Below, in pieces: positions 45,770 through 58,849 of a stretch of 64,000 bases of DNA. Numbering within the stretch: the stretch's first letter is position 1; every line of letters starts with the position of its first letter. This DNA comes from Gonatopus flavifemur (lineage: Eukaryota > Arthropoda > Insecta > Hymenoptera > Dryinidae): assembly GCA_018340375.1 (NCBI GenBank), contig JAFFJZ010000108.1:1-64000 (forward strand), written 5' to 3'. A model generated the notes under the pieces. That model worked only from the letters and a program-made list of their open reading frames with translations, had not been told where the DNA came from and did not search any database. The position numbers and the translations under genes are program-made.

Positions 45770-46615
45770 TTTGTTCTCAAACATTTGTTTCTTATAGAAA
45801 AAATTGAGACACCGTTCGAAAATTTGTAGGTACATTTATTAAACATTCAATCTTACAAGAATATTTTCTTCAGATTCAAACAAATTTTCTTTTCCTTCAC
45901 ACTAATTTAAACAATAAAAAACTAAAAATGACGGTGAGTGATTTGGGACGACTGGATGATCTGAAAAAGGAAATAAAAAGGCAAATTATTCCTTATTGAA
46001 GTGGCTATCGCATGAACTAGGATCTTTTCGATTGGCCAAAAATTCTCCGATTTCTATCCGATTTTCCACCCTCAAAAATACATTTTTTCGAAGAATGGCC
46101 GCCATTTTGTTATTCTTCAATGAAAAAATATCCTAGTTCATCCCTGGTGAAAATGAAGCGTGCATTTGGAACGTCGTATAGGAGTGTTATTACCGTCACA
46201 TGAGAGTGTATTAAGAATCAATTGGCGCAGTTGAGCGTGGATCGAGCGTGAAGAAAGCGTTCATGCACGCTGTACTCACGCTTATATTGAAGTAAGCGTG
46301 CATTGAACGTATATTGGCCAGAATCACGTTATTGGTACGCTGTTTGAACTTTATGTGCACGCCGTTTTTTCGCCAGCGATGCGATAGCCACTTCAACAAG
46401 GAATAATTTGCAATGTTTTTTTCCTTTTTCAGATCATCCGGTCGTCCCAAATCACTCCCACCGTCATTTTTCAGGGGTTTTTTGTTTAAACTAGTAGGAC
46501 GATGAAAAAATTTGTTTGAATCTGAGAGAAACATCTTTTGTAATATTTAATGTTCAGTAAACATACCTATAAATTTTCAAAACGATATCTCAATTGTTTC
46601 TATGCGATAAAAATG
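45770..46615. repeat. Long hairpin with a MITE in its loop
   Basis: Left arm (about 45770-46140, including AATGACGGTGAGTGATTTGG) pairs with the right arm (about 46379-46615, CCAAATCACTCCCACCGTCA). The loop holds the MITE 46142-46378. Confidence 0.75.
46142..46378. mobile_element. CCCTGGTG MITE, second copy
   Basis: Near-identical to 3574-3813; the right end is CGCCAGCG (consensus CGCCAGGG). AT lies on both sides (46140-46141, 46379-46380). Confidence 0.85.
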
Positions 46616-47426
46616 TGTGAAGAAAATATTTTTCTGTAAATCTTAACCAGACAAACCCTTAATCAAATAATACACCCCGAAGAAAAAGGTTGTAGAAAAC
46701 TGATCAAAGAACTGTAATCATACCTTTTTGATATCCCAAATAGACAATCCGATTTCTATTAGATATCTGAAGATGACTGAAAATTTTGTAAGATATCTCA
46801 AAATTTTTTCTGAAAGAGATCTCTACGATATCTTAAAGATATCGTACGCAACACTATTGTCACGTCCAGAGATATTCAAAGAATATTCCTTTCAATGACA
46901 ATGGCAAGAATTAATATAGAATATTAACACCTTAAAATATAAGTTCCCCTATTTTGTGTCATGAACAAGGATGGGGAGAAACAGAACAATTGGAGGAGGA
47001 AAGTTGAATAAAAACATTGAACTTATAAAAATATAAGATTCATTACAATGAAGATTCGAATAATTCTACATGAAACAATTCTCTTACAGCTAACTAATAA
47101 CTTTAAATCAGAATCAGAGATTTCAACATACTTTTGTCATATTCTACTCTTTGTTCTACATCAGTCATATTTCAATTGTATACATATATCGACCTCATCT
47201 TTAACATTGGGATTATTGGCTCTTTCAATTCAAACTTACAAGAAAAATGATTTTATTACATATTTTGGGATCTAAATTATTTCGAAACAACTTTGTTTCT
47301 CTGACTTTGATACAATCCTTTAAAAGCTCAATTTCAGCTCTTAATTCATTCATATTCCATTAATAGAATACATACATTGTCTTGTTTGGTGTTACTTTAA
47401 CTGATATAGTCTCTAATTAACAGTTG

Positions 47427-47660
47427 CGAGATTCCAGCCAACTGAATTTCCCACAACTACCAATTTTTGACGTTCAAACAATTACTCGTGTGATTCCAGC
47501 CAACTGAATTTCCCACGAATAATCATGATGAATTAAATTTGGAATTACCAATTAATATGTGAGATTCCAGCCAACTGAATTTCCCACACAATTAATCAGT
47601 GATATAGACTCAATTGACATCTGAGAAATTCTAGCCAACTAGATTTTCTAAGTAGTCGAT
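47427..47660. repeat. Spaced 27-bp repeat
   Basis: Four copies of GATTCCAGCCAACTGAATTT followed by CCCAC, spaced roughly 60-70 bp, the last one diverged (ATTCTAGCCAACTAGATTTT). The spacers differ. Confidence 0.75.
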
Positions 47661-47815
47661 TTTCGTCACTATGGGGTTGAATTTAAAAGACAATGTATTT
47701 GAATATGAGATGAAACAAAGTTGCTCTATACACAAATTGAAATGTAATTATTACGATTTCTTCATCAGTCAAATTTTCACTTACAAAGAAAAATCCAAAA
47801 TATGGCACAATAATC

Positions 47816-47950
47816 CTTGGAAAGAACACAAAATATTTCAAACACCTTGAAAAGAACACAAAATATTTCAAACACCTTGAAAAGGAACACAAAATATTTC
47901 AAACACCTTGAAAAAGAACACGAAATATTTCAAACACCTTGAAAAAGAAT
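47816..47950. repeat. 31-bp minisatellite
   Basis: Between four and five tandem units containing ACACAAAATATTTCAAACAC and CTTGAAAA. It opens frames on the minus strand that are not coding. Confidence 0.85.
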
Positions 47951-48618
47951 TTAACAGAAGACTTGAAACACTTTGAAGTTGTAGTAAAGAAGAACGTTGA
48001 ACACGAATACTTGAAGATGATGTGTAAGAACTGGAGCAGATGCGATTACTGCGAATACTAACTTTTGGGCCCAAAACATGGGTTTTTATATGGTCAGTCT
48101 CGACCATGGAGAGACTTGTTTTGGTCACTTAGAAAAATGCACTTTGCTCCATAGATAATGAGTTCATGCACTGCCCTTATGACGCATCACAAGTACATGG
48201 TGTTACGCGACGATGTCTTATCTATCACGTGAAGTTTAGTTGAAAGTTAGAACTATGACTCAAAATTATCAAAGGAAAGTATCTATAAGAAAGATATTGA
48301 TTGAATGTTCTTCAAGTTTTCTTAATATTGAATGATGCGAGAAGAGTTTTGAATTCAATTTACGAGAATGGTAATTGAATCATATGCAATTATTAGAAGA
48401 GTGCTCAATCAATAATTAAGTAATTAAAATTATACAATTTATATATTAAAACACAAAAATACATGTATGGAAAAAGACGATTCCGTCACACTATTATATA
48501 TGTTTTTGATATCTGAAAAGGATCTTTCAGGAGCTTCTTTAAGATATCTTAATCAGGTCTTATGGGAGAGCAAAATTAGAAATCCGAAAAATGATATATT
48601 TCAGAAGTCATACAAATC

Positions 48619-48812
48619 CCCTGGTGGTAATGTATATCACAATTTTTCATAATTCTCATGAAAGTCATAATTCTGTATATTTCGTCATTTGTTACAAATT
48701 CGAGGAGGAAATATTAGATTTTTCTCACCGAATTTGTAATTCATGAGGAAATATGAAAAATTGTCACTTTATGAGAAATTATGGAAAATCATGAGATCAA
48801 CCTCCGCCAGGG
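48619..48812. mobile_element. 194-bp CCCTGGTGG MITE
   Basis: The ends are CCCTGGTGGTAATG and the complement of CAACCTCCGCCAGGG. The body repeats CATAATTCTCATGA / AATTATG words. Flanking dinucleotides do not match. Confidence 0.6.
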
Positions 48813-49017
48813 AATCGATACATGAATTCGATGAAGATGTTTCGAGGAGAACACAGCATGGTACAAATTCATGTATTCAGGTTCATAAATTCATTTTTGT
48901 AATAGTTCAAGATATTCAAGAAGTGCAATTGCGCCTTTAAATAGGATAAAATCTCATCGAGTAACTGCATGATATTTTGTTGGTTTATATATGTAAACGA
49001 CAGTAAAGATCAGGGTT

Positions 49018-49250
49018 CCCTGGTTAAAAAATCCAATAGGATCCGATAAAAACGATTCAAAATAATCGGAATGAATAGGGTCAATCGGAGAGGCTCAGCT
49101 ACCGATTCAAAATGAGTAGGAATAGGAATTTCCGACCTCATTTCAAAATGTATAAGTTTAATTGATCAATGGGTTTCAGTTGAATCATCCCAACATTCGA
49201 ATCTATCGAGAATAATCGGGAAGTTTACAGATCCTAATATCCTACATGAG
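49018..49250. mobile_element. Fragment of element G
   Basis: Begins CCCTGGTTAAAAAATCC and follows the left part of G (compare 23298 and 52701), ending in 'gatcctaatatcctac'. 49250-49396 holds a T-run and GGTTGAATCAAT words but nothing I can name. Confidence 0.7.
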
Positions 49251-49604
49251 AAGAAGAGATTAGTTGAAACAAGTAGTTACCTTGTAGGCGCATATGGACC
49301 CATTTTTTTTTTTGGTTAGGACAACAATTTTATTCATTGATTTGACTAATTTGAAGAACTGGTTGAATCAATAAAAAATTGGTTATTCTAACCGGTTACT
49401 TACAATATATATTAGACAAGTGAAACTCTCAAAAACTATGGAGGATTTTTATAAGTATATCTAGACTGTTACTACACTTTGTACGCCTCGCCAGAAATCA
49501 TTGAGGCTCCTTTCAAGATTTATTTGCCAGAAGAAGGCAGTGTAATCATGAGCCTGTGGTGAAAATTGCAGACGTGTCTGACAGATGATGAGTGTTAAAT
49601 TTAT

Positions 49605-49793
49605 CCCTGGTGAAAATCGAATGTCAGATTATGTCAGATTTAGTGTGATCTGACATAATATGACATATTGTTCCAAAAAACTGGTCAGTTTTCGTCAGAA
49701 TCCGACACCTTCTGATCAAAATAGGCCATATGTCACAATCTGACCGGTTTTTGGAACAAATGTCAGAATCCTGACATCTGATTTCCACCAGGG
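49605..49793. mobile_element. 189-bp CCCTGGTG MITE of GTCAGATT words
   Basis: The ends are CCCTGGTGAAAATCGAATGTC and the complement of ATCTGATTTCCACCAGGG. AT lies on both sides (49603-49604, 49794-49795). The body is an array of GTCAGATT / AATCTGAC in both directions. Confidence 0.9.
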
Positions 49794-51599
49794 ATGTGAT
49801 CAAAAAATGGATGAATTATTTTTGTGAAATGTGTGGTGGTTATTTCTTGAATAATGTGTATCAAAAAATCTGTTAGTAAGTGCAAAATGAATTAGTAAAT
49901 CAGTCATAGCTGTTGTAACATGTCAAAAAATCGTAATTTGCTGATGTGGTGAAAATGAATCCCATCCAAATACACGACCATATCAACAACAACAATATCA
50001 ATATCAATCAATATCAATATTGATTTACATCAATATTCTTTGGAAAAAAACTCACATTAAATTTCAAAACTCACATTTCTCAAGAAACTCACATTAATTT
50101 TGTAATAATATGAGTCACGAAGAACTCATTTGATCAAAAATATTTCAAGCGAATGTTTAGAATGAATTTCAAAAAGCTTGAATTATTTACTTGAAGCGCG
50201 TTGGATGATTTTACTCTTCGAATTGAAGAGTATTCTTGGAGTTGAAATTTTCAAATTTGAGAAAAAAGCCTTATGTTCTGAGTTGAATTTGTTGTTAGGT
50301 GACGATAAACTTGTAGAAAGAGTTTGAAAGTTGGGTGGATCTATATTGATCAGGAAAGTCCAAATCGTGTGGCAAAAGTTAGAAAATCTGTCAACTTAGC
50401 TCACGGCACATGGATATTCTATCAGCTTTTCTTCACTAAACGAAATCTAGGCAGGAGAAATGTATACAAATTCACTAAAATCAAGTTGGTACAGAGTAAG
50501 AGAGGACAGATATATTCATTGAATTTTATTGGTTATTATAAAAATGTTGATAAATAAGGAAAGGCTATAGAAGATCCAATGTGTCGTCTTTTAATATTTT
50601 TGTTCCAATAATGTTGTATCATGTTCCTCCAAATAAATGTTATTATATTTATGAAACAGGTTCAATACACATGTTTCCTCAACCTACTAGTGAAAAGATA
50701 CAAAAATTCACACAATACAAAATCATTGAAACAAAAATATTGAGAGAGATAAATTGAGTCATACATTGAGTCATGAGCCTTTACTTATTTATCAACATTT
50801 TCATAATAACCAATAAAATTCAATGAATATATCTGTCCTCTCTTACTCTGTACCAACTTGATTTTACTAAATTTTGATACATTTCTCCTACCTAGATTTC
50901 GTTTAGTGAAAAAAAGCTGATAGAATACCCACGTGCCGTAAGCTAAGTTGACAGATTTTCAACTTTTGCCACACGATTTGGGCTTTCCTGATCAATATAG
51001 ATTCCACCTGACATTCAAACTCTTCCCACAAGTTTATCATCACCCTAACAACGGATTCAACTCAGAAAATAAGGCTTTTTCCTCAAATTTGAAAATTTCA
51101 ACATGAAGAGTACTCCTCAATTTGAAAAGTAAAACCATCCGTCGAGCTGCAAGTGAATATTCCAAGGTTTTTGCAATTCATTTTGAACATTCTTTTGACA
51201 TATTTTTGATCAAATGAGTTCTTCATGACTCATATTTATTACAAAATCAATATGATCTCTGAGTTTCTGCCTAGAAGTACTGATGTAAGTATTTGAAGAA
51301 AATTCATTTTCACTGCATCAACAAATTACGATTTTTTGACATGTTACAACAGCTATGACTGATTTACTAATTCATCTTGCACTTACTAACAGATTTTTTG
51401 ATACACATTATTCAAGAAATAAACTCACACATTTCACAAAAATAATTCATCCATTTTTTGATCACATAAATTTAACCTCACATCTGTCAACCGAACTGCA
51501 ATTTTCACACAGGCTCATAGATTATTATATTCAACCGACGGATGATTGAATCGGATGAACACGTCACTTGAAATGATCTTTTCTATTGCATCGCGTAGG

Positions 51600-51695
51600 T
51601 ACCGGTTTAGCTTAGGTCGTTAGGCGTTAGGATAGTAAATCGCGCAACATTAGGTAGGAAATTGGTTTAGGTAGGTTCGATTCTCCCCGAGGTTT
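51600..51695 (+). other. tRNA-like module of P copy C
   Basis: Copy of 9061-9155, with B-box GGTTCGATTC at about 51674. Confidence 0.5.
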
Positions 51696-52081
51696 CCAAT
51701 ATTCTCTCCATCGCATTGAGCGCAAAAGTGAACGTTGATGGTAATCTGCAAGTGTCTCTTCTGAAACATGATTTTGGCTCAGAATTCAATTTTTTATTTT
51801 CAAAAACATTTTGGGCCAAAGCATGCATATTTTACCGAATAATCATTGTTGATGTATTATTATAACTTCACAATTTTTTTGGCATATAATTGCTGTCAAA
51901 ACTTGTTGGTAATTGACTAGTATTTAGAGAGTAACTAAATAGTAACTGACCAGTATCTAGTGAATTCCACTAGCAAGTGCCTCATAACACACAGCGTTAC
52001 ATTACGAATAATTACCTGGTGAGTTTTCCTCAAAAGGACCTCGTCAGGAGTAAAAACTCACGAGGCACTAGCCATTGACTA

Positions 52082-52203
52082 GGTTCATGTTCCAAAATCT
52101 ACTCGTACCTGGGGTATCGGCTTTTCTGTTTTCCTGATGGATCGAAAAGAGTTACACTGATACTCTAGAGTACGAGGGCAAGGTTTTGGAACATGAGCCA
52201 GGC
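52082..52203. mobile_element. Hairpin MITE with TTCATGTTCCAAAA ends
   Basis: The ends are TTCATGTTCCAAAATC and the complement of TTTTGGAACATGAGCC. It lies between 'gactagg' and 'aggcg', where P copy A has 'gactaggcg', giving a 3-bp AGG duplication or a shorter one. Confidence 0.7.
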
Positions 52204-53390
52204 GTAATTTCTACTTAGGAATGTCGCCTTACGGTCGTTTCCTCGTTTCCAATCCAAAATGAACTCTTTCCGATTACTTTCCGTGATTGTCATCCATGCG
52301 CGTGATTTACATATTCATAGGACATTCAGTAAGCAGCTGATTCAATTGGAAATTGTAACAATATGAAAACCATCGGGGAACCTAGAACTTATACGAAAGT
52401 CGTCGGTTGGTCGTTCCATAGTCGCTTTATATGTCCGCACTTGATTTGCGAATAATTAACCCTGAAGTGAATCTTCCAATAGGATTATGATGCGGTTACA
52501 GCCTTTCCTCAGTAAGATATAAACCACAAATTGTAAACGAGATCGCGATCAGATCAAAAAACGAAATCACCAGTGAATTTCCGAAAAAGTCACCCTTTGG
52601 TCGTTTCAAGGTCGCTTTACGATCGTTTATCGTTTCCAATCCAAAATGAACTCTTTCCGATTACTTCCCCGTGATTGTCATCCATGCGCGTGATTTACAT
52701 CCCTGGTTAAAAGGTCAAATAGAAACTGATAAAACCGATTCAAAATTAATCGGAATGAATAGGGTCAATTGGAGAGGCTCAACTACCGATTCAAGATGAA
52801 TAGGAATTAATTGGAACGTGGTACATATAGGATTGAATCGAGGATTTACCGATAGAAAAATATTTGTTTTATTGGAATTAATATGACTTTCAGTGATCAA
52901 TCGGTTTGTATGAGAGATATCTGATTGAGAATATGAAAATTTCTCCATTTCATGAGGCAAATGGTTTTTATCGGAAATTTCCATGACCTAAAGCTATTGG
53001 AACCGATCGTAAATGTTACGTAATGGGAAATTTAATCGGTTTCTATGAAGAATGTCCAATTCGATTAGAGTTCGTACAGATTTGATCGGTCTGTAGGTTT
53101 TAATCGGATTATTCCACTATCCGAATTCATGGGGAATAATAGGACCATTTACGGATCTGAAAATTGAATAGGATTGAATGAGAAATATCCAATTCGAATT
53201 CAGAATTCCTTTCAGCGGATTAAATTATCGGTTTTTATCAGAATTTTCGGTGATTTCGGTCTATCGGAACCAATGGGAAAATTGTAAAACATTCAAGACT
53301 TACTGGGTTTCTATCCAGAATATCCAATTCGATTTGAGTTTGTTTATTTTATTGGTCAATAGGTTTCAATTGGATTATTCGATCATCCCA

Positions 53391-53651
53391 CACTGAAAAA
53401 AAAGGTGAGTACAGACAACGGTGATATAGTTGATTCAACAGTAGAATACGATTTGATACATCCAACTGAATCTGACTGTTGCCTCAACTATATGCACTGC
53501 TGACTCAACTACATGCAGTTGAATCAACCATCATGGTGTCAAGTCAACGATTATACTGTCAATCTGATCATATATTCGTTGACTTGACTATGATATTCAG
53601 TTACCCTAACAACAAAATATAATTGATTTTCGATGAAATTTTTTCAGTGCA
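53391..53651. mobile_element. 261-bp CACTGAAAAAA MITE in G copy 2
   Basis: Orthologous to 23987-24247, flanked by CA on both sides. Confidence 0.85.
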
Positions 53652-54329
53652 ATCTGAGGGAAATAAAAGGAATATTTACGGATTGAATATTCAATCGCAT
53701 TGAATGAGAAATGTCCAATCCAATTTCAGACTTTATTCCACCGCATTAGCCCTGGTTAAACAATCCGATAAGATCCGATAGAAACCGATTCAGAATTAAT
53801 CGGACTGCATAGGATCAATCGGAACAGTTCAATCCCTGATTCAAAATCAATAAGAGTTTATCGGAATCTCTCTTCTATAGGTTTCAATCGGGGATTCACC
53901 AATTAGAAATCTGCATTTTATGGGAATTAATCAAACTTCACATAATCTATTGGTCTGTTGAAGAGATATCTGATTGATGATTGAATTTTCTCCATTCCAT
54001 CAGCAAACGGTTTTTATCGGAAGTTTCCACAATCTCAATCTATTGGAACCAATGGGAAAATTTGTGAAATTGAATGATGAATGGGTTTCTTAAGGGAGAT
54101 TTCTGACTGCATTTGAGGATGTATCGATTTCATTGATCAATGGGTTTTAATTGGATTATTCCAACATTCAAATCTATTGAAAATAATAGGCAAATTTACA
54201 GATTCTAAAGTCCTATAGGTATGTACCGGCAATAACCGATTCAGTTCTGAAATTTCTTTCATTTCATCAAATCATTGGTTTCTATCAGAATCCCTGGTGA
54301 CCTCGATGTATTGGAACTAATGGGAAAGT

Positions 54330-55445
54330 TGCTGGAATAGGGAACTATGATCATAGAATACCAAGAGAATCCAATTAGAAAATGTTTCATTGGTATCAAT
54401 CGGAATTTTTATCAGTGATGGAATATCCATTGATCCCACTGAAAAATATGTTACAGGTACCAATTATAATTGTAATGATTAATAAAATGCCGATTAAATC
54501 AAATTAAAAAATATTGTGTTCGTACGAATTGGAATTTTTATTATTGATAAAATACCTATTGGATGCCATTGAAAAATATTTGACTGGTATCAATTAGAAT
54601 CTTCATGATTAATAACATACCGATTGAATTCAATTGGAAAATATTGTATTGGCATCAATCAGAATTTTCATTGGTCATAAAATACCAAGTGAATGCAATT
54701 ACACAATATTTCATTGATATCAATCGGAATAATTATTATTGATAAAATATCAATTGGATCCCATTGAAAATATTTGACTGGTATCAAGTGAAATTTTCAT
54801 GATCGATGAAATACCGATTCAATCCAATCAAAAAATATTTTATTGGTATCCATCGGAATTTTTTATCAATCATAAAATACCCATTGAATCTAACGAGAAA
54901 ATATTTTCTTGGGATCAATTGGAATTTTTATGATTAATGACATACCCATTGAATTCTATTGAAAATATTTCACTGATATCAATTAGAATTTTAATGATCA
55001 ATAAAATACCTATTTAATCAAATGAAAATATTTTCTTGGTATCAATAGGAATTCTTATTATTGATAAAATACCTATTGGATGCCATTCAAAAATATTTGA
55101 CTGGTATCAATTAGAATCTTCATAATTAATAACATACCGATTCAATCCAATTGAAAAATATTGTATTGGCGTCAATCGGAATTTTCATTGATCATAAAAT
55201 ACCAAGTGAATCCAATTACACAATATTTCATTGATATCAATCGAAATTCTTATTATTGATAAAATACCTATTGGATCCCATTGGAAAATATTTGAGTCGT
55301 ATCAATTAGAATTTTCATAATTGATAAAATACCGATTGAATCCAAATGAAGAAAATTGTATTGATATCAATCGGAATTTTTCATCCATCATAAAATACCG
55401 ATTGAATCAAATTGGAAAATATTCTCTACGTCTTCATTGGGATTT
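54330..55445. repeat. 65-bp tandem repeat array in G copy 2
   Basis: Same unit as 24890-26330, about 17 units, so unit number differs between copies. Confidence 0.8.
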
Positions 55446-57330
55446 TTATTATTAATGAACTCCCATGCTCTCATTAAGACCGATACAATCCCTCATATGT
55501 CCAATGAACTATTACCAATTGAATTTATTACTATAGGACACTCATCCATCACCATGTTAATAAGACATAAATGATCGTTTGAATTTATTTCAGCAATAAT
55601 TCGTCATACGTAATGATTGAATAAATGATATATGTGTTTGTTTAATTGATATAAAATGCGCGTATATAATGTATATAAACCGTTCGTTGGTTGGGTGACC
55701 AACCAATAAAATCCAATAAGAAAATCCCGATGCAGGAATCAATTCGTTCCGATAAATTGTTTTTATCGGATTTAATCGGATTTTTTCACCAGGGAAAATG
55801 TCGATTGAATCCAGTTAAAAATTATTTTATTGGTATCAATGGGGAATTTCCGATGCAGAAACTCAATCCATTCCGATGGAATGTTTTTTTATCGGATTCA
55901 ATCGGATTTCTTAACCAGGGGAAAGACCGATTCACTCCAATTCAAAATTATCTTATTGGTATCAATAGGAAATCTCCGATGCAGAAATCTCAATTCATTC
56001 CGATAAAATTTTTTATCGGATTCAATCGGATTGTTTGACCAGGGATATTCATAGGACATTCAGTAAGCAGCTGATTCAATTGGAAATTGTAACAATATGA
56101 AAAACCATCGGGGAACCTGAAACTTGTACGAAAGTCGTCGGTTGGTCGTTCCATAGTCGCTTTATATGTCCGCACTTGATTTGCGAATAATTAACCCTGA
56201 GGTGAATCTTCCAATAGGATTATGATGCGGTTACAGCCTTTCTGAAGTAAGATATAAACCACAAATTGTAAACGAGATCGCGATCACATCAAAAAACGAA
56301 ATCACCAGTGGATTTCCGAAAAAATCACCCTGTGGTCGTTTTAAGGTCGCTTCACGGTCATTTTCTCGTTTCCAATCCAAAATGAACTCTTTCCGATTAC
56401 TTCCCGTGATTGTTATCCATGCGCGTGATTTACATATTCATAGGACATTCAGTAAGCAGCTGATTCAATTGGAAATTGTAACAATATGAAAAACCATCGG
56501 GAAACCTAAAACTTATACGAAAGTCGTCGGTTGGTCGTTCCATAGTCGCTTCATATGTCCGCACTTGATTTGCGAATAATTAACCCTGAGGTGAATCTTC
56601 CAATGGGATTATGATGCGGTTACAGCTTTTCTGAAGTAAGATATGAACCACAAATTGTCAACAAGATCGCGATCAAATCACAACACGAAAGTATCGGTGG
56701 ATTTCAGAAAAAGTCACCCTTTGTTCGTTCAAGGTCGCTTTACGGTCGTTTTCTCGTTTCCAATCCAAAATGAACTCTTTCCGATTACTTCCCGTGATTG
56801 TTATCCATGCCCGTGATTTACATATTCATAGGACATTCAGTAAGCAGCTGATTCAATCTGAGATTGTAACAATATGAAAAACCATCGAAACCTAAAACTT
56901 ATACGAAAGTCGTCGGTTGGTCGTTCCATAGTCGCTTCATATGTCCGCACTTGATTTGCGAATAATTAACCCTGAGGTGAATCTTCCAATAGGATTATGA
57001 TGCGGTTACAGCCTTCCTGAAGTAGGATATAAACCACAAATTGTCCAGGAGATCGGGATCAAATCCAAAATCGCACGGATCAGTGACTTTCCGACAAAGT
57101 CAGCTTTGGTCGTTTTAAGGTCGCTTTACGGTCGTTTCCTCGTTCCCAATCCAAAATGAACTCTTTATGAGTTTCTCACGGGATTAGTATCCTTCCGTTC
57201 AATTCACATATCAATAGCCCTCTCAGTGAACACATACTCATGCATTCTGAAATAACAATTATATGAAAGACAAATTCATTTGACCTGAACATTATGTGAA
57301 AGTCGTTTGTTAGTCGTTCCAGGGTCGTTT

Positions 57331-57735
57331 CGTCGCAGTGATGCCAGATTCGGCCGACCCACTCAGTTTACCCTCTCCATCGACCCCACGCACACAACGA
57401 AACCTTCATCCATGTGTTCGAAGTCATTCGTTTCACTTCGCGTAGGCTCGGACAAACGAGAGAGAACTAATTATCCGTCGATCTTGTTCTCTCTCGTTGT
57501 CCTACAATCGGCCAACTCCGTGCATGATCGGGAAAAGTTTAAAGCCCATGCGGTCGAATCACAGAAAAGTCTTACTGCTCTTTCTTTGCCAGGCAATGAT
57601 TTTATTATAATCAGTATCGAACTAACTTACGGCGCCCCGGCTGAGAATTGCCTGGGGCCCTTCGATATTTTTTTTTGTTTTTTTTTGTTTGACAATTAAG
57701 AAGCTAGTTCGATGCTGATTATGAAATGAAATTGA
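57331..57735. other. No supported gene; small hairpin
   Basis: 57609-57722 is bounded by AATCAGTATCGAACTA and its near-complement TAGTTCGATGCTGATT, with T-runs between. A 130-codon frame over this stretch (57307-57699) looks non-coding. Confidence 0.4.
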
Positions 57736-57739
57736 TGAT

Positions 57740-58245
57740 ATGCGCTCAGATACTGAGAAGGTATACATATTACGTTTATGAACTACAGTAACTATGTAAA
57801 ATGAGAAATCATGCATAGAATAATAACATATTAATTTCTACAGGAATTAAAAATAGTTTCAACACTATGCACTAATACTAAAAAAAAATTGACTGATATT
57901 TAATTTAATTCAATTGAACATAATTAAATATCTATATTTTGTCATGAATCACATGTATCAATATTTTTATTGGATTCAAAATTTTCATCATAATTGATAT
58001 TGTGATTCATGACAAAATATAGATATTTAATTATATTCGATTGAATTGAATTAAATATCAGTCAATTTTTTTTTAGTATTATTGATTTTTGACGAACAAT
58101 AAATTTTTATGCATAGTATTGAAACTATTTTTAATTCCTGTAGAAATCAATATGTTATTATTCTATGCATGATTTCTCATTTTACATAGTTACTGTAGTT
58201 CATAAACGTAATATGTATACCTTTTCAACATCTGAGCTCATAGCT
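57740..58245. repeat. ~500-bp palindrome
   Basis: Left arm (from about 57740, GAAGGTATACATATTACG) pairs with the right arm (CGTAATATGTATACCTTTTC, to about 58245). The centre is near 57980. The right arm runs into the tRNA-like box. Confidence 0.85.
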
Positions 58246-58300
58246 TAGTGGCAGAGGCAACGGCTTTCGCGCAGGAGCGGCCGGGTTCGATTCTGCTCAA
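58234..58300 (+). other. tRNA-like Pol III boxes at palindrome end
   Basis: A-box TAGCTTAGTGGCAGAGG (58241) and B-box GGGTTCGATTCTG (58283), ~35 bp apart as in tRNA genes. The stems pair poorly and no clear anticodon arm forms. A tRNA-derived SINE head is more likely than a tRNA. 58300-58640 shows no gene. Confidence 0.6.
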
Positions 58301-58640
58301 TTGACTCACTACCTTTGTTTTTGTTTCAAAATCAATCATGAAAAAATTGATTTGTTTCCTCAATGAGAGAGGAACAACCCTAATGAATGCATCAATATTT
58401 TTACTACCATTGCATGTATATTTTGAAAAATCGAAATGAATATTTTTATCATGTGATGATTGTTTTTCTTTCAGAATAGGATTCATGGTATCGTCTACAC
58501 ATATAAATTTATATGTTGTTGGTCGATCAATCTTATTTTCGATTTTGGCTCCCGTAGGTTTTTAGAAATAGAAAGATTTTCATTTCAGGTCGATTTGTAA
58601 ATTGTACACGGAAGAAAATGATGTTGTTGATATTTTGACA

Positions 58641-58849
58641 CACTAACAGAAAGGATCTCTTGAAACAAGAAAATTTTTCTTGCCGCTGTGACAAAACTCA
58701 TTTTTTTCTTGTGCCCAGAAAATCTCTTCTGAAATCAAAACCAATTTTTCTTGATTCAAGTAAAATTTTCTAGGCTCAAGAAAGAAAAATGAGTTTTGTC
58801 CCAGCGGCAAGAAAAATTTTCTCATTTCACGAGAACCTTTCTGTGAGTG
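58641..58849. mobile_element. 209-bp CACTNACAG hairpin MITE
   Basis: The ends are CACTAACAGAAAGGATC and the complement of GAACCTTTCTGTGAGTG. CA lies on both sides (58639-58640, 58850-58851). Copy of the 31172-31397 family. Confidence 0.9.

Larger units (their letters stand above)
46734..48566. mobile_element. Possible CCCAAATAGACA-ended element with AGATATCT words
   Basis: The left end CCCAAATAGACAATCC is followed by AGATATCT words, and AAGATATCTTAATCAGG...TATGGG lies at 48541-48566. The layout resembles 10569-11746. Flanking dinucleotides AT and AG do not match. No gene in 46860-47400 or 47950-48460. Confidence 0.35.
49397..52219. mobile_element. Palindromic element P, copy C (5'-truncated)
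   Basis: Similar to copy A from CCGGTTACTTACAATATATA to the right end ATTTCTACTTAGG. The left terminal ~60 bp are missing. Contains the palindrome 50190-51155, the tRNA-like module and two inserts (49605-49793, 52082-52203). It shows the empty site for the LTR-like insert of copy A at about 50190. Confidence 0.85.
52701..56044. mobile_element. Element G, copy 2
   Basis: Begins CCCTGGTTAAAAGGTC and ends ATTGTTTGACCAGGG. AT lies on both sides (52699-52700, 56045-56046), restoring the 388-bp satellite. Inner CCCTGGTT (53752) and ACCAGGG (about 55790, 55914) termini show layered structure. The right end carries one more word block than copy 1. Confidence 0.85.
52226..57330. repeat. ~388-bp satellite, interrupted by G copy 2
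   Basis: ATATTCATAGGACATTCAG recurs at 52311, at the G junction (52699/56045), 56434 and 56822, with a diverged unit at about 57208. Spacing is 386-393 bp. Units also share TCGGTTGGTCGTTCCATAG and CCAATCCAAAATGAACTC. Confidence 0.85.

Noticed and set aside
47683..48128. Minus-strand frames with repeated SRCLKYFVFF
   Set aside because: Direct products of the 31-bp minisatellite.
57307..57699. 130-codon frame
   Set aside because: It crosses the satellite border and a poly-T hairpin, with no recognisable motif or coding-like composition.
58234..58300. Functional tRNA gene
   Set aside because: A and B boxes are good but no clean anticodon or acceptor stem forms.
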